DNA of 64,000 bases from Lutispora sp003527145. Lineage in GTDB: Bacteria > Bacillota > Clostridia > Lutisporales > Lutisporaceae. Shown here piece by piece: positions 26,668 through 34,692 of this stretch. The stretch is from NCBI GenBank assembly GCA_029983695.1, contig JASBZB010000002.1:1-64000 (forward strand). The letters run 5' to 3'. A program made the position numbers and the translations under genes. The notes under the pieces were generated by a model. It was not told the origin of the DNA. It saw only the letters and a program-made list of their open reading frames with translations, and searched no databases. Position 1 is the stretch's first letter. Each line of letters starts with the position of its first letter.

Positions 26668-27870
26668 ATGAATAAAAAACTGCTGATAATCGGAGGAGGC
26701 ATTGCGGGCCTCAGTGCTGCAAAATCCGCAAGAGAGGCTGATATTGATTGTGATATAACCATATTTGAACGAGAAAATTATAATACTTACATACGCACAA
26801 GAATACCCCATTATATATCCGGAGAAACAAGCTTAAAGGAAATGATGCCTTATAATGATGAATGGTACAGCAAAAACAATATCAATTTGATTAAAAATAT
26901 TGAAGTTATAAAACTTAACGCAGATGCTAAAGAAATCATCACTGATAAAGGAAGCTTCCTTTATGATGCACTTATAATAGCTTCAGGAGCCCGGCCTTTT
27001 TCTCCACCTATCAAAGGTGTCGAATTGGCCAATGTAATTTCAATACGCTCCATAGAAGATGCAGATAATGCCAGACGGCTATCCCTAAAATCAAAAACCT
27101 GCACTGTAATCGGCGGAGGATTGCTTGGCCTGGAAATGGCCTGGTCTATAAGTCAGCTCGGATGCAAGGTCAACATCATAGAACACAATGACAGGCTGCT
27201 GCCCAGGCAAACTGACACTGTCGCATCTTCCTTGCTTTTTGAAGCGCTTAGCAATAAAGGCATGAATATTTATCTAAATTCTCAAACAGAAGAGTTTATA
27301 GGTGGAACTGTTGTAGAAGGCGTAAAATTGACGGATGGAAAAATTATAGAAACTGATTTTGTGATTCTGTCTACGGGGGTAAGAGCAAGCATCGGCCCCT
27401 TTAAGGATGCAGGCTTGGATATTGGCAGGGCTATAACCGTCAATGAGCTTATGGAAACAAATGTAGAAAACATATATGCAGCGGGTGACGCAGCAGAATT
27501 CGTTGGAAACAACTATTGCATATGGCCTATAGCCATGTCCCAGGGTAAAGTTGCAGGGTGTAATGCGGCAGGAAAGCAATTGAAGTATGAAGATATGAAG
27601 CCTTTTACGCAATTAAAAATTCATGGGATTGCTTTGTTTACCATAGGAAATATTTTTGCTGAAGGCTGCACCATACTGGAAGAGTTTAATAAAGATGATC
27701 GCAAATATATGAAGTTTTTTGTGAAGGATAACATGATCATAGGAGCTATAGTATTCGGTGATGCTGCCCTGCCGTCAAAAGTGAAAAAAGCAGTAGAAAA
27801 TAAGGTACGGCTTTCATTGGATAAATTCAGCATCGAAGAATTGATCAAGTCAATCTGTTGTGCAAGCTGA
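26668..27870 (+). CDS. NAD(P)/FAD-dependent oxidoreductase (rubredoxin/nitrite reductase-like)
   Basis: A 400-residue pyridine nucleotide-disulfide-type flavoprotein: FAD motif LIIGGGIAGLSAAKSA (about 5-20), NAD motif VIGGGLLGLEMAWS (about 149-162) and the second FAD motif NIYAAGDAAEF (about 268-278). No redox CxxxxC pair follows the first motif, which excludes glutathione- or thioredoxin-reductase types and fits the family of NADH:rubredoxin oxidoreductases and nitrite reductase flavoprotein domains. In an anaerobe with rubrerythrin and desulfoferrodoxin, a rubredoxin reductase role is plausible but inferred. It is not next to a rubredoxin gene. Confidence 0.82.
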   Translation: MNKKLLIIGGGIAGLSAAKSAREADIDCDITIFERENYNTYIRTRIPHYISGETSLKEMMPYNDEWYSKNNINLIKNIEVIKLNADAKEIITDKGSFLYDALIIASGARPFSPPIKGVELANVISIRSIEDADNARRLSLKSKTCTVIGGGLLGLEMAWSISQLGCKVNIIEHNDRLLPRQTDTVASSLLFEALSNKGMNIYLNSQTEEFIGGTVVEGVKLTDGKIIETDFVILSTGVRASIGPFKDAGLDIGRAITVNELMETNVENIYAAGDAAEFVGNNYCIWPIAMSQGKVAGCNAAGKQLKYEDMKPFTQLKIHGIALFTIGNIFAEGCTILEEFNKDDRKYMKFFVKDNMIIGAIVFGDAALPSKVKKAVENKVRLSLDKFSIEELIKSICCAS

Positions 27871-27886
27871 TAAAAGCTTGCACAAC
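27857..27886. terminator. Hairpin after the flavin oxidoreductase gene
   Basis: Perfect 11-base stem GTTGTGCAAGC / GCTTGCACAAC, loop TGATAAAA containing the TGA stop. No T-run follows, so terminator function is uncertain; its right arm runs into the ACAACGAGTTAA repeat. Confidence 0.45.
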
Positions 27887-27889
27887 GAG

Positions 27890-28219
27890 TTAATTAATAT
27901 CGTTGTCCTCTTTTTTTATCACACTCGATTGAATATTTATTATATTTTCATCATAGCAATCCATACCTTTAATTAGATTTTTGATAAGAGCCTTTAATTT
28001 CTCATCAATGACATCTATTATATCCCCCATATCATCAGCTCTTTTAATTGCATCCTCCAAATCGCTTTTATGTGCCAGAGTTATCCTATTAAACTCATCT
28101 GCGCCCCCTACCAGAAGTCTATACGAACTTACAAGGGGGGTCAAGATATCTATTAATAGCCTAATATCTCTCAATAGCTGGTCATTATTATTTGCATATA
28201 GCTCCGCTCTTTCCTCCAT
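27890..28219 (-). CDS. Hypothetical protein, orphan helical ORF
   Basis: A 109-residue, mostly charged protein predicted to be helical: about 85 of the residues have no Pro or long loop, and heptad-like spacing appears in DLEDAIKRADDMGDIIDVIDEKLKALIKNLIKGM. No Cys pairs except a single one, no membrane segment, no recognised domain. It overlaps no other gene and is transcribed against the oxidoreductase gene. The ATG has a weak site (gggtgggtgt). The stop codon lies inside a dispersed ACAACGAGTTAA repeat. I do not know its function. Confidence 0.55.
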   Translation of the reverse strand: MEERAELYANNNDQLLRDIRLLIDILTPLVSSYRLLVGGADEFNRITLAHKSDLEDAIKRADDMGDIIDVIDEKLKALIKNLIKGMDCYDENIINIQSSVIKKEDNDIN

Positions 28220-28272
28220 ACACCCACCCCAATATTTATGCTATTTATCCCTCAGTGCCGAACCCTAAAAAA

Positions 28273-28293
28273 GACCTGTAAGGAATACCCTAA
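28273..28293. repeat. Short relative of the GGAATA...CCCTA intergenic repeat
   Basis: Contains AAGGAATACCCTAAG, matching parts of the repeats at 8001-8059 and 34522-34540. It lies in the 182-base gap upstream of the AEC transporter, which otherwise holds only that gene's promoter. Confidence 0.45.
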
Positions 28294-28330
28294 GACCGAC
28301 CAGAAGCCAAAGGCCAGCGACTGTTTTTGA

Positions 28331-28360
28331 TTGACTCTTTATCAAAATCTATGTTATATT
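28331..28360 (+). promoter_or_regulatory. Sigma-A promoter of the AEC transporter gene
   Basis: TTGACT (28331-28336) and TATATT (28355-28360) with an 18-base spacer, about 40 bases upstream of the start codon. Confidence 0.65.
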
Positions 28361-28401
28361 ATTTATTGTTATTCACATTATTTATATTATCGGGGTGAAA
28401 T

Positions 28402-29328
28402 ATGAATCTTCAAGTTGCAGTTAATCAGATATCAACTCTTTTTATTATAATGTTCATTGGGTTGATTGCCAAAAAAGTAAAGTTAATAGATAAAGCTTCG
28501 GAAAAGTCTATGTCCAATATTTTATTATACATAGCTTTGCCGGCCTTAATGTTATCTTCAGCTAATATAAGCTATGATTCTAATACTCTGCCCAACATGA
28601 TGCAGGTATTTTATGTCACACTTATACAATATTTTGCTGTTATAGTATTTGCAAACATAACCGCAAAGCTTCTGAAATTCAAATTTCCTCTTTCAGGAGC
28701 TTATATTAACCTGCTGACCTTTGCCAACGTGGGCTTTATGGGTTTTCCCATAGCAAATGCTTTTTTTGGTCCCGCAGGATTACTGTATGCTACTGTGGCA
28801 AATCTTCTGTTTAATATATTCCAGTGGACCTATGCCATATTGGTGATCAGCAAAAAAGGCAGAATTGATATAAAAAGGCTTTTCAATATCGGAACTATAT
28901 CGGCAGTGCTTACAATAACTATATTTCTTCTCCATATAAAATTGCCGTTTATTATACAAAATGCTTTAGACTTGACAGGGAAAATGACGACCCCCATCTC
29001 TATGATTTTAATCGGCTCTTTTATAGCAGATTTAGATTCAATAAAAAGCTTTTTTGATTGGCGTGTAATAACTATAGCAGTCTTTAAGCTGCTGCTTATA
29101 CCATTTACCGTCGCTATTGCACTAAACGCACTGGGGGTTAACCATACTGTAATATCCATATGCGTTTTGATGGCTGCTATGCCTTCAGCTTCAACCAATG
29201 CAATACTTGCCAAGCAGTTTGATGCAGAAGCTGCCTTTACATCTGTAGCCGTATTTGTTACCACTTTATTATTTTTATTGTCTTTGCCGCTAGTAATATT
29301 TGTTCTTACCAATTTTATCTTAAAATAA
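28402..29328 (+). CDS. AEC family (auxin efflux carrier-like) transporter
   Basis: A 308-residue integral membrane protein with about ten helices in two repeats, typical of the AEC family. The conserved features include an intracellular polar loop after five helices (around 155-165) and LTFANVGFMGFPIANAFFG in the fourth helix, with MAAMPSASTNAILAKQF in the second half. Bacterial members move malate, malonate or other carboxylates, but the substrate cannot be inferred here. Start ATG follows ggggtgaaat. It is monocistronic with its own promoter. Confidence 0.88.
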   Translation: MNLQVAVNQISTLFIIMFIGLIAKKVKLIDKASEKSMSNILLYIALPALMLSSANISYDSNTLPNMMQVFYVTLIQYFAVIVFANITAKLLKFKFPLSGAYINLLTFANVGFMGFPIANAFFGPAGLLYATVANLLFNIFQWTYAILVISKKGRIDIKRLFNIGTISAVLTITIFLLHIKLPFIIQNALDLTGKMTTPISMILIGSFIADLDSIKSFFDWRVITIAVFKLLLIPFTVAIALNALGVNHTVISICVLMAAMPSASTNAILAKQFDAEAAFTSVAVFVTTLLFLLSLPLVIFVLTNFILK

Positions 29329-29428
29329 GAAATTTTATGAATTATATTTATTTATTTTGCTAATAATTAATTTATCCATTGTTTTTTCAATGCATCCTGT
29401 GTTATTATGTAAAAAGGATTTTAATCAT

Positions 29429-29525
29429 GGGGGTAGATGGGTGCTGGTGTGCCCTCTGGTCTTCAAAACCAGCGTGGGGGGTTGGTAGCTTCCTGGGTGG
29501 GTTCGATTCCCACATACTCCCGCCA
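29429..29525 (+). tRNA. selC: tRNA-Sec (anticodon TCA)
   Basis: A 97-base tRNA with the anticodon loop CTTCAAA between CTGGT and ACCAG, giving anticodon TCA (29463-29465) that reads UGA. It shows tRNA-Sec features: a long D stem GGGTGC/GTGCCC-like, a large variable arm, T arm GTGGG-TTCGATT-CCCAC, discriminator G and encoded CCA. The acceptor stem pairs seven bases plus a G-A position. Next to selB, selA and selD, so the identification is firm. Confidence 0.96.
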
Positions 29526-29534
29526 AAAGAAAAA

Positions 29535-29556
29535 ACGGCAAGAGCCGTATTTTTTA
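29535..29556 (+). terminator. Terminator after tRNA-Sec
   Basis: Stem ACGGC / GCCGT with loop AAGA, followed by ATTTTTTAT. It lies 10 bases after the tRNA CCA and overlaps the end of the opposing Cys-rich protein gene. Confidence 0.8.
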
Positions 29557-29814
29557 TCTTTTTTTTGCGATTTCCATAAGTCCTGATATCCTTTGCATTA
29601 TATGATCATATCCCTTTTCGCTGTGAGGTATAAAGCAGCTGCTGCAATCCTTGATACCTCCTTCAGCATATTTGAAATTGCCTCCGCAGTCTTCTTTCAA
29701 TGCATATAATGGACAATAGCAGAACAAGCAGTTCATCTTCTTGCCTTGTTCAATTTTGTGACATGGATAGAATTCGCACTTTTCATGGGAAAAATGCTTA
29801 TATTGCTCTCCCAT
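29554..29814 (-). CDS. Cysteine-rich small domain protein
   Basis: An 86-residue protein with nine cysteines arranged as CEFYPC, CLFCYCPLYALKEDC and CSSC, matching the 'cysteine-rich small domain' family found in anaerobes and methanogens; these probably bind metal. ATG at 29814 follows aagaagggg at normal spacing; an ATG at 29832 overlapping the selB stop as ATGA is the alternative. It is the last gene of the selD-selA-selB transcript, so it may be linked to selenium or metal metabolism, but that is a guess from position. Confidence 0.78.
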   Translation of the reverse strand: MGEQYKHFSHEKCEFYPCHKIEQGKKMNCLFCYCPLYALKEDCGGNFKYAEGGIKDCSSCFIPHSEKGYDHIMQRISGLMEIAKKR

Positions 29815-29828
29815 AATGACCCCTTCTT

Positions 29829-31751
29829 TCATATTTTGCTGTTATATAATATTCTCTTATCTTCTACTCTCTTTGTAATTTTAATTTGATCAAAATAATC
29901 CAATATTGCCATTGCATATTTCCTGCTGGTTCCCAGCAGATCTCTGAATTCTCCAAGCTGTATTGATTTATTTTCTTTGATATAATTCACTGCCAGGCTT
30001 GTTGCAGCTTCTATTGCAGCTTTTGAAAAGGCAGTATCCTGATCCACCTTTACCAGATCACCGCTTCCGACCAGCGCATTAAATACCGGCGACAAAGATT
30101 TTTCCTGCAGCTTCAGCATCTCAGCCAGCTCCGCATATCTGGGAGGATTGTATTTATTTTTTTCAAATAAATCTATAATAAGCTTTTTTATCTTTTCCTG
30201 ATCATCTGTAAATTTTATTTTGAAGTCCCAAAGCGATACAATTTGCCCATTTATCCTTATGATATTTTCTGAGCATAGATGATCAAAAATCTCATCAGAA
30301 ATCTTCTGTTTAGAATTTGGCATTATCTTTGTCTTAAGCTCCTCTTTGGACATGCCGTTCCTCAAAGGATGCTTCTTGTGAAAATCATCAAGCAATATCC
30401 TTGCCTTTCCTTCCAGGTCTTCCAGGAACTGAATATGAACGTAAAAAGTACCTTCATTTGTTTTAAAGGCTTTAATAACATTTTCTGAGCTCAGTTTTTC
30501 CAATATCTTATCGCAATGTTCCGGAGTTATATTGCCGGCCGCCTTCGCTATTGAAGCCATATCAGGATAATATTCGCTCATCCTTAATACCTGCTGGTTT
30601 ATTAAGTCCTCAATATCCCCCTTCTCTTTAATTGTAAGTTCTTCAATCACATCCTCTCTAAATCTTTTCCTCTTAGGTGGATTCGGTTCCAGTATTATGC
30701 CTCCTCCGATAGTTATCATAGGAGAGTAAAATCTTATGACAAATCTGTCATCCTTCAAGCAGGCAATCTGCTCTTCAAGCCTTATTTGCACAAATGCATT
30801 TTCTCCCGGCTCCAGTTCTTCTCTATCCAGGAGCACGACTCTTCCCAATACTTCTGCAGAGCCGTGATATATCCTCAACCTATCCCTATTGCTTATGCTT
30901 CTTTCAGCGTCTTTTAGAAGCTCCAGCCTTGCATCAAACATAAAGGTGGGTTCCATTGTATTTATAGCTGAAATGACGTCTCCTCTGACGACTTCCCCGA
31001 GCTTAATGCCGGCTAAGTTCATAGCCACCCTTTGCCCTGCTTCGGCTTTGTTTACGCTTATATCATGTACTTGTATAGTACGGACCCTGGCTTCAATTTT
31101 TCGAGGATATATCATCACCTTATCCCCTTCTTTTATAGTTCCTGAAATCAACGTACCTGTAATAATTGTTCCAAAGCCTGCAATGCTAAAAACCCTATCT
31201 ACAGGAAGCCTGAAAGGCTTATCTATATCCTTGGCTTTTATGTTCTCTGTTAATAAGTCGATTTGAGCTGCAAGCTGATCCAGGCCTTCTCCCGTAACCG
31301 AAGAAACCGGTATAACTGCAGCATTCTCCAAAAATGTACCTGCTACATCTTCCCTTACCTGTTCAATAACTATCTCAAGCCATTCCTCATCCACCATATC
31401 CTTTTTAGTCAGAACTATAATGCCGTTTTTAATTTTCAACAGCGAAAGTATATTGAGATGCTCCTTTGTCTGCGGCATAACGCCCTCATCTGCAGCTATA
31501 ACAAGCATGACCAGATCAATGCCCCCAATGCCTGCCAGCATGTTTTTGATGAATCTCTCATGTCCGGGCACATCAATTATGCCTGCTCTCCTTCCGCTCG
31601 GCAGATCAAAGTAGGTAAAGCCCAGCTCGATAGAAATCCCTCTATCCTTCTCTTCCTTTAATCTATCTGTATCTTTTCCCGTCAGCGCTCTGATAAGAGT
31701 TGTTTTTCCATGGTCTATATGTCCTGCAGTTCCTATAATTATATGTTTCAA
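29829..31751 (-). CDS. selB: Selenocysteine-specific elongation factor SelB
   Basis: GTPase that brings Sec-tRNA to UGA codons followed by a SECIS hairpin. The 640 residues begin with a P-loop GTAGHIDHGKTTLIRAL and switch motifs (DRGISIELGF, DVPGHERF), LTKKDMVD, and EF-Tu-like domains 2 and 3. The C-terminal 270 residues form the winged helices that bind the SECIS. TTG at 31751 follows gaggtatatgc. It follows selA by 24 bases and is followed by the Cys-rich gene. Confidence 0.97.
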   Translation of the reverse strand: MKHIIIGTAGHIDHGKTTLIRALTGKDTDRLKEEKDRGISIELGFTYFDLPSGRRAGIIDVPGHERFIKNMLAGIGGIDLVMLVIAADEGVMPQTKEHLNILSLLKIKNGIIVLTKKDMVDEEWLEIVIEQVREDVAGTFLENAAVIPVSSVTGEGLDQLAAQIDLLTENIKAKDIDKPFRLPVDRVFSIAGFGTIITGTLISGTIKEGDKVMIYPRKIEARVRTIQVHDISVNKAEAGQRVAMNLAGIKLGEVVRGDVISAINTMEPTFMFDARLELLKDAERSISNRDRLRIYHGSAEVLGRVVLLDREELEPGENAFVQIRLEEQIACLKDDRFVIRFYSPMITIGGGIILEPNPPKRKRFREDVIEELTIKEKGDIEDLINQQVLRMSEYYPDMASIAKAAGNITPEHCDKILEKLSSENVIKAFKTNEGTFYVHIQFLEDLEGKARILLDDFHKKHPLRNGMSKEELKTKIMPNSKQKISDEIFDHLCSENIIRINGQIVSLWDFKIKFTDDQEKIKKLIIDLFEKNKYNPPRYAELAEMLKLQEKSLSPVFNALVGSGDLVKVDQDTAFSKAAIEAATSLAVNYIKENKSIQLGEFRDLLGTSRKYAMAILDYFDQIKITKRVEDKRILYNSKI

Positions 31752-31775
31752 AGCATATACCTCACTTTTAATGAA

Positions 31776-33179
31776 TTATGACAGAGCCTTTTTTAAAGCT
31801 CCTTCTATTATTGCAAATTCATCTTCCCAAATAGTTCTCATATCTATGAGCACCCTATCCTTAAATATGCGCGTTATAACAGGTATTTCGTTGCTCCTAA
31901 GCCTTTTTTCCAGCTCATTTGCAGTAATTTTATGAGAGACCAAGCATATAGCAGCCGTTGGCATTTTATGCATCGGCATAGAGCCGCCTCCCACTTCAGA
32001 AAACTCTTCTTCAATTGATACAGAACAGCTTTCTCCTACAGAGCTTATAAGCCTTTTATATAATAATAATGTTCTTTCTTCAATGTCTTTTTTACTTTCA
32101 GTAAGCATTTTTAAAACCGGAATATTTTTTATTGCTTTTTCTTCGTCCAGATAAAGCTTTAAAGTTCCTTCCAATGCAGCAAGGGTTAATTTGTCGATCC
32201 TCAATGCCCTTGTAAGGGGATTCTTTTTCATGCTCTCTATGTGCTGCCTTTTGCCTACAATTATACCGGCCTGCGGTCCTCCAAGCATTTTATCACCGCT
32301 AAAGGTAACTGCATCCATTCCGGAAGCTACTGCCTCCTGAACAGTGGGTTCATATGGAAGACCATATTTTGTCAAGTCAACAAGAACCCCGCTTCCCAAA
32401 TCTTCGATAGCCGGAATATTCTTTTCCCGGGCCAATTCTACCAAAGCTTCCGAGCTCACCTCCTCGGTAAATCCGCATATTCTATAATTGCTGGTATGAA
32501 CCTTCATCAGGGCTCTTGTGTTTTCATTTATTGCCATTTCATAATCCCAAAGATGTGTCTTATTGGTAGTGCCCACTTCTATAAGCTTTGCCCCGCTTTG
32601 AGCCATAACATCCGGAATTCTAAAGGAACCTCCTATCTCTACAAGCTGACCTCTCGATACGACTACTTCTCCGGATTTAGCCATTGTACTGAGCACCAGC
32701 ATGACTGCGGCGGCGTTATTATTTACAACCATTGCTGCTTCGGCTTTTGTAATACGGCATAATATATCCTCTACATGAGCATATCTTGAGCCTCTTATAC
32801 CCATGTCAATATCCATTTCCAGATTTGAATACCTTGATGATATCTCTAGCAAGCTTTCAATTACCGAAGAACTGATGCATGCTCTTCCCAGATTGGTGTG
32901 AAGAACTACTCCGGTACCATTTACAACACGCTTTAAGTGATTATCCATCTTCTTTTTTACATGCTCGCCTATGGCAGCTATAATATCATTGAGCTTCAGC
33001 TCTGCTTCATTAATATCCTGGCTTTTTAAAATATAGTCTCTATATTTTTTTAAGCAATCTCTTATGGAATCAACCAATACAGCCCTTGGGCATACATCCA
33101 AAAGCTTATTAATTTCTTCATTATTTAAAAGTTCATCAACAGAAGGTATACTGCTGAGCAAATTTTTTTTATCAAGCAT
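31776..33179 (-). CDS. selA: L-seryl-tRNA(Sec) selenium transferase SelA
   Basis: PLP enzyme converting Ser-tRNA(Sec) to Sec-tRNA(Sec). The 467-residue protein has the conserved N-terminal region ending KRVVNGTGVVLHTNLGRA, and the PLP-binding lysine in SGDKMLGGPQAG (Lys297 from this start). EDLGSGVLVDL and SRGQLVEIGGSF are other family stretches. The ATG at 33179 lies six bases after ggagg; an earlier in-frame ATG directly abuts that site. It lies between selD and selB in the order selD-selA-selB. Confidence 0.97.
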   Translation of the reverse strand: MLDKKNLLSSIPSVDELLNNEEINKLLDVCPRAVLVDSIRDCLKKYRDYILKSQDINEAELKLNDIIAAIGEHVKKKMDNHLKRVVNGTGVVLHTNLGRACISSSVIESLLEISSRYSNLEMDIDMGIRGSRYAHVEDILCRITKAEAAMVVNNNAAAVMLVLSTMAKSGEVVVSRGQLVEIGGSFRIPDVMAQSGAKLIEVGTTNKTHLWDYEMAINENTRALMKVHTSNYRICGFTEEVSSEALVELAREKNIPAIEDLGSGVLVDLTKYGLPYEPTVQEAVASGMDAVTFSGDKMLGGPQAGIIVGKRQHIESMKKNPLTRALRIDKLTLAALEGTLKLYLDEEKAIKNIPVLKMLTESKKDIEERTLLLYKRLISSVGESCSVSIEEEFSEVGGGSMPMHKMPTAAICLVSHKITANELEKRLRSNEIPVITRIFKDRVLIDMRTIWEDEFAIIEGALKKALS

Positions 33180-33197
33180 AGTCATCCTCCATTTAAA

Positions 33198-33461
33198 TTA
33201 ATCTGTTGTTCTAGTTTATAGCAAGTATAAAGCTTCGAGGCTAAGACTTTGTAAGCTTGTATAGGGCTGCGTCAAGGCTAACATGCTCTAAGCCTCTTCA
33301 CATTGAACGAGACTTCATTCAGTGGGGTTTCAACTCCACTGACTATTAGTCGAGTCCATGCTGGACTTAGCCGCCCTTAGTACTAGCCTCCTATAGAGGC
33401 GGGTTCTTAGGGCGGGTTAGTTCAGTGAAATACTCTTTTATCAGCTAGAACAACGAGTTAA
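33198..33461. repeat. Inverted-repeat-bounded intergenic element (MITE- or omega-RNA-like)
   Basis: The selA-selD gap is bounded by TTAATCTGTTGTTCTAG (33198-33214) and CTAGAACAACGAGTTAA (33445-33461), an inverted pair matching at 14 of 17 positions. Inside are the 20-base block at 33303-33322 shared with 5154-5173, a stem TCAGTGGGG/CTCCACTGA, and a GC-rich nested hairpin CCGCCCTTAG...CCTC/GAGG...CTTAGGGCGG at 33370-33416. No ORF. The last arm overlaps the selD stop codon. It resembles a non-autonomous mobile element; the family is unknown. Confidence 0.55.
33303..33341. repeat. Dispersed intergenic repeat, copy 2
   Basis: TTGAACGAGACTTCATTCAG identical to 5154-5173, then a hairpin TCAGTGGGG-tttcaa-CTCCACTGA. 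Second copy of the block found upstream of yqeY. Confidence 0.7.
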
Positions 33462-34501
33462 ACTACTTCCAAGGGATTTGCACAGATTTCTTTAACTCTT
33501 CCTATTATATTGAAGTCGGTTTTGTTTTTCTCTTTCAGTAATTTCAAAAGTTCTTCTGATTTATCTTCATTGACGGAGATCAGCAGGCCGCCTGAAGTCT
33601 GCGGATCATAAAGTATATCTTTTATTTCTTGGTTGATGTCATTTTTGAAATTTACCTTGCTGCCTATATGTGCTTGATTTCTATAAGCACCTCCGGGTAT
33701 TATTCCCATCCTTGCCAGCTCAATGCTTTCTTTGATAATCGGTATATAGTCGGACCATATTTCAATCGTTGCTTTGCTGCCCTCAGCCATTTCCAATGCA
33801 TGGCCCAGCAAACCAAACCCGGTGATGTCTGTACAGCCGTTGACCCCGACAGCTTGCATTGCCTCACAGGCATCCTTGTTTAAATAGGACATGGTGTCTA
33901 CAGCGATATTCATAATATCCTCATCCAGCATATCCGCTTTTATTGCGGTATTCAGCACCCCTATACCCAGAGGCTTTGTCAATATCAATATGTCTCCGGG
34001 TTTCGCCCCGGAGTTTGTCACTACCTTGTCCGGATGAACCATTCCCATAACAGACAACCCGTATTTGGGCTCATTATCCTCTACGGTATGTCCGCCGACT
34101 ATCACTGCACCAGCTTCCAGCACTTTATCGGCTCCGCCTTTCAATATCTGCCCCAGCACATTCACCGGCAGGCAGTTTGGAAAGCATACGATGTTCATAG
34201 CCGTTAATGGATTTCCGCCCATTGCATAGACATCGCTCAATGAATTTGCTGCTGCAACCTGGCCATACTTGTAGGGATCATCTACAATGGGTGTAAAAAA
34301 ATCCATAGTCAATATGATCGCAGAATCATCATTTATTTTATAAACAGCAGCATCGTCTGAAGTATCCATACCCACAATCAGGTTATCATCATAAAACTTA
34401 GGCAGGTGGCACAAAACTTGCGCCAAGGTCTCAGGACCTATTTTAGCCGCTCAGCCAGAGCTTTCAGTCATTTGAGTAAGTCTTTTATATTCTATGTCCA
34501 T
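33458..34501 (-). CDS. selD: Selenide, water dikinase SelD (selenoprotein, Sec17 at TGA)
   Basis: SelD makes selenophosphate from selenide and ATP. Reading from ATG 34501 the frame meets one internal TGA (34453-34451) in the context ESSG-U-AAKIGPETL, exactly where SelD carries its catalytic Cys or Sec, with the essential Lys20 following. Downstream, MDFFTPIVDDP, GGHTVEDNEP and YDPQTSGGLLI are family motifs, ending ...VKEICANPLEVV. Read with Sec the protein is 347 residues, full length. The neighbouring selA, selB and tRNA-Sec support read-through. A frame that begins after the TGA would lack the catalytic residue. The ribosome site before 34501 is weak. Confidence 0.95.
34426..34439 (-). promoter_or_regulatory. 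bSECIS-like hairpin downstream of the selD UGA
   Basis: On the minus strand AGGTC-CTGA-GACCT begins 12 bases after the TGA, with its loop about 16-20 bases from it, in the range for bacterial SECIS elements. A short stem, so the assignment rests mostly on position. Confidence 0.55.
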
Positions 34502-34521
34502 TATTTCACCATCCTTATTCT

Positions 34522-34540
34522 ATAGGGTATTCCTATTGGG
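34522..34540. repeat. Short relative of the GGAATA...CCCTA intergenic repeat
   Basis: TAGGGTATTCCTATTGGG, inverted relative to copy A at 8001-8059, upstream of selD. Confidence 0.45.
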
Positions 34541-34678
34541 CACGGGATTACGGAGAACACGGATTTATCTTGTTGCTCTCAAATAATTAAGCATCTGTAA
34601 TATCTTGATAAATCAACATAATGATACCCTCCGTGCAAATCCGTAGAAGGTTCCGTGATAATCCGTGTTCCCCGTTCC
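34541..34678. repeat. Imperfect inverted repeat with CCGTG/ATCCGTG units
   Basis: GAACACGGATT at 34555-34565 and its inverse AATCCGTGTTC at 34660-34670, with further CCGTG-type units (34631-34678) and an inner inverted pair GATTTATC / GATAAATC. It fills most of the 191-base selD-comEA gap. No coding capacity seen. Confidence 0.6.
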
Positions 34679-34692
34679 CCACATGTCCCAAT

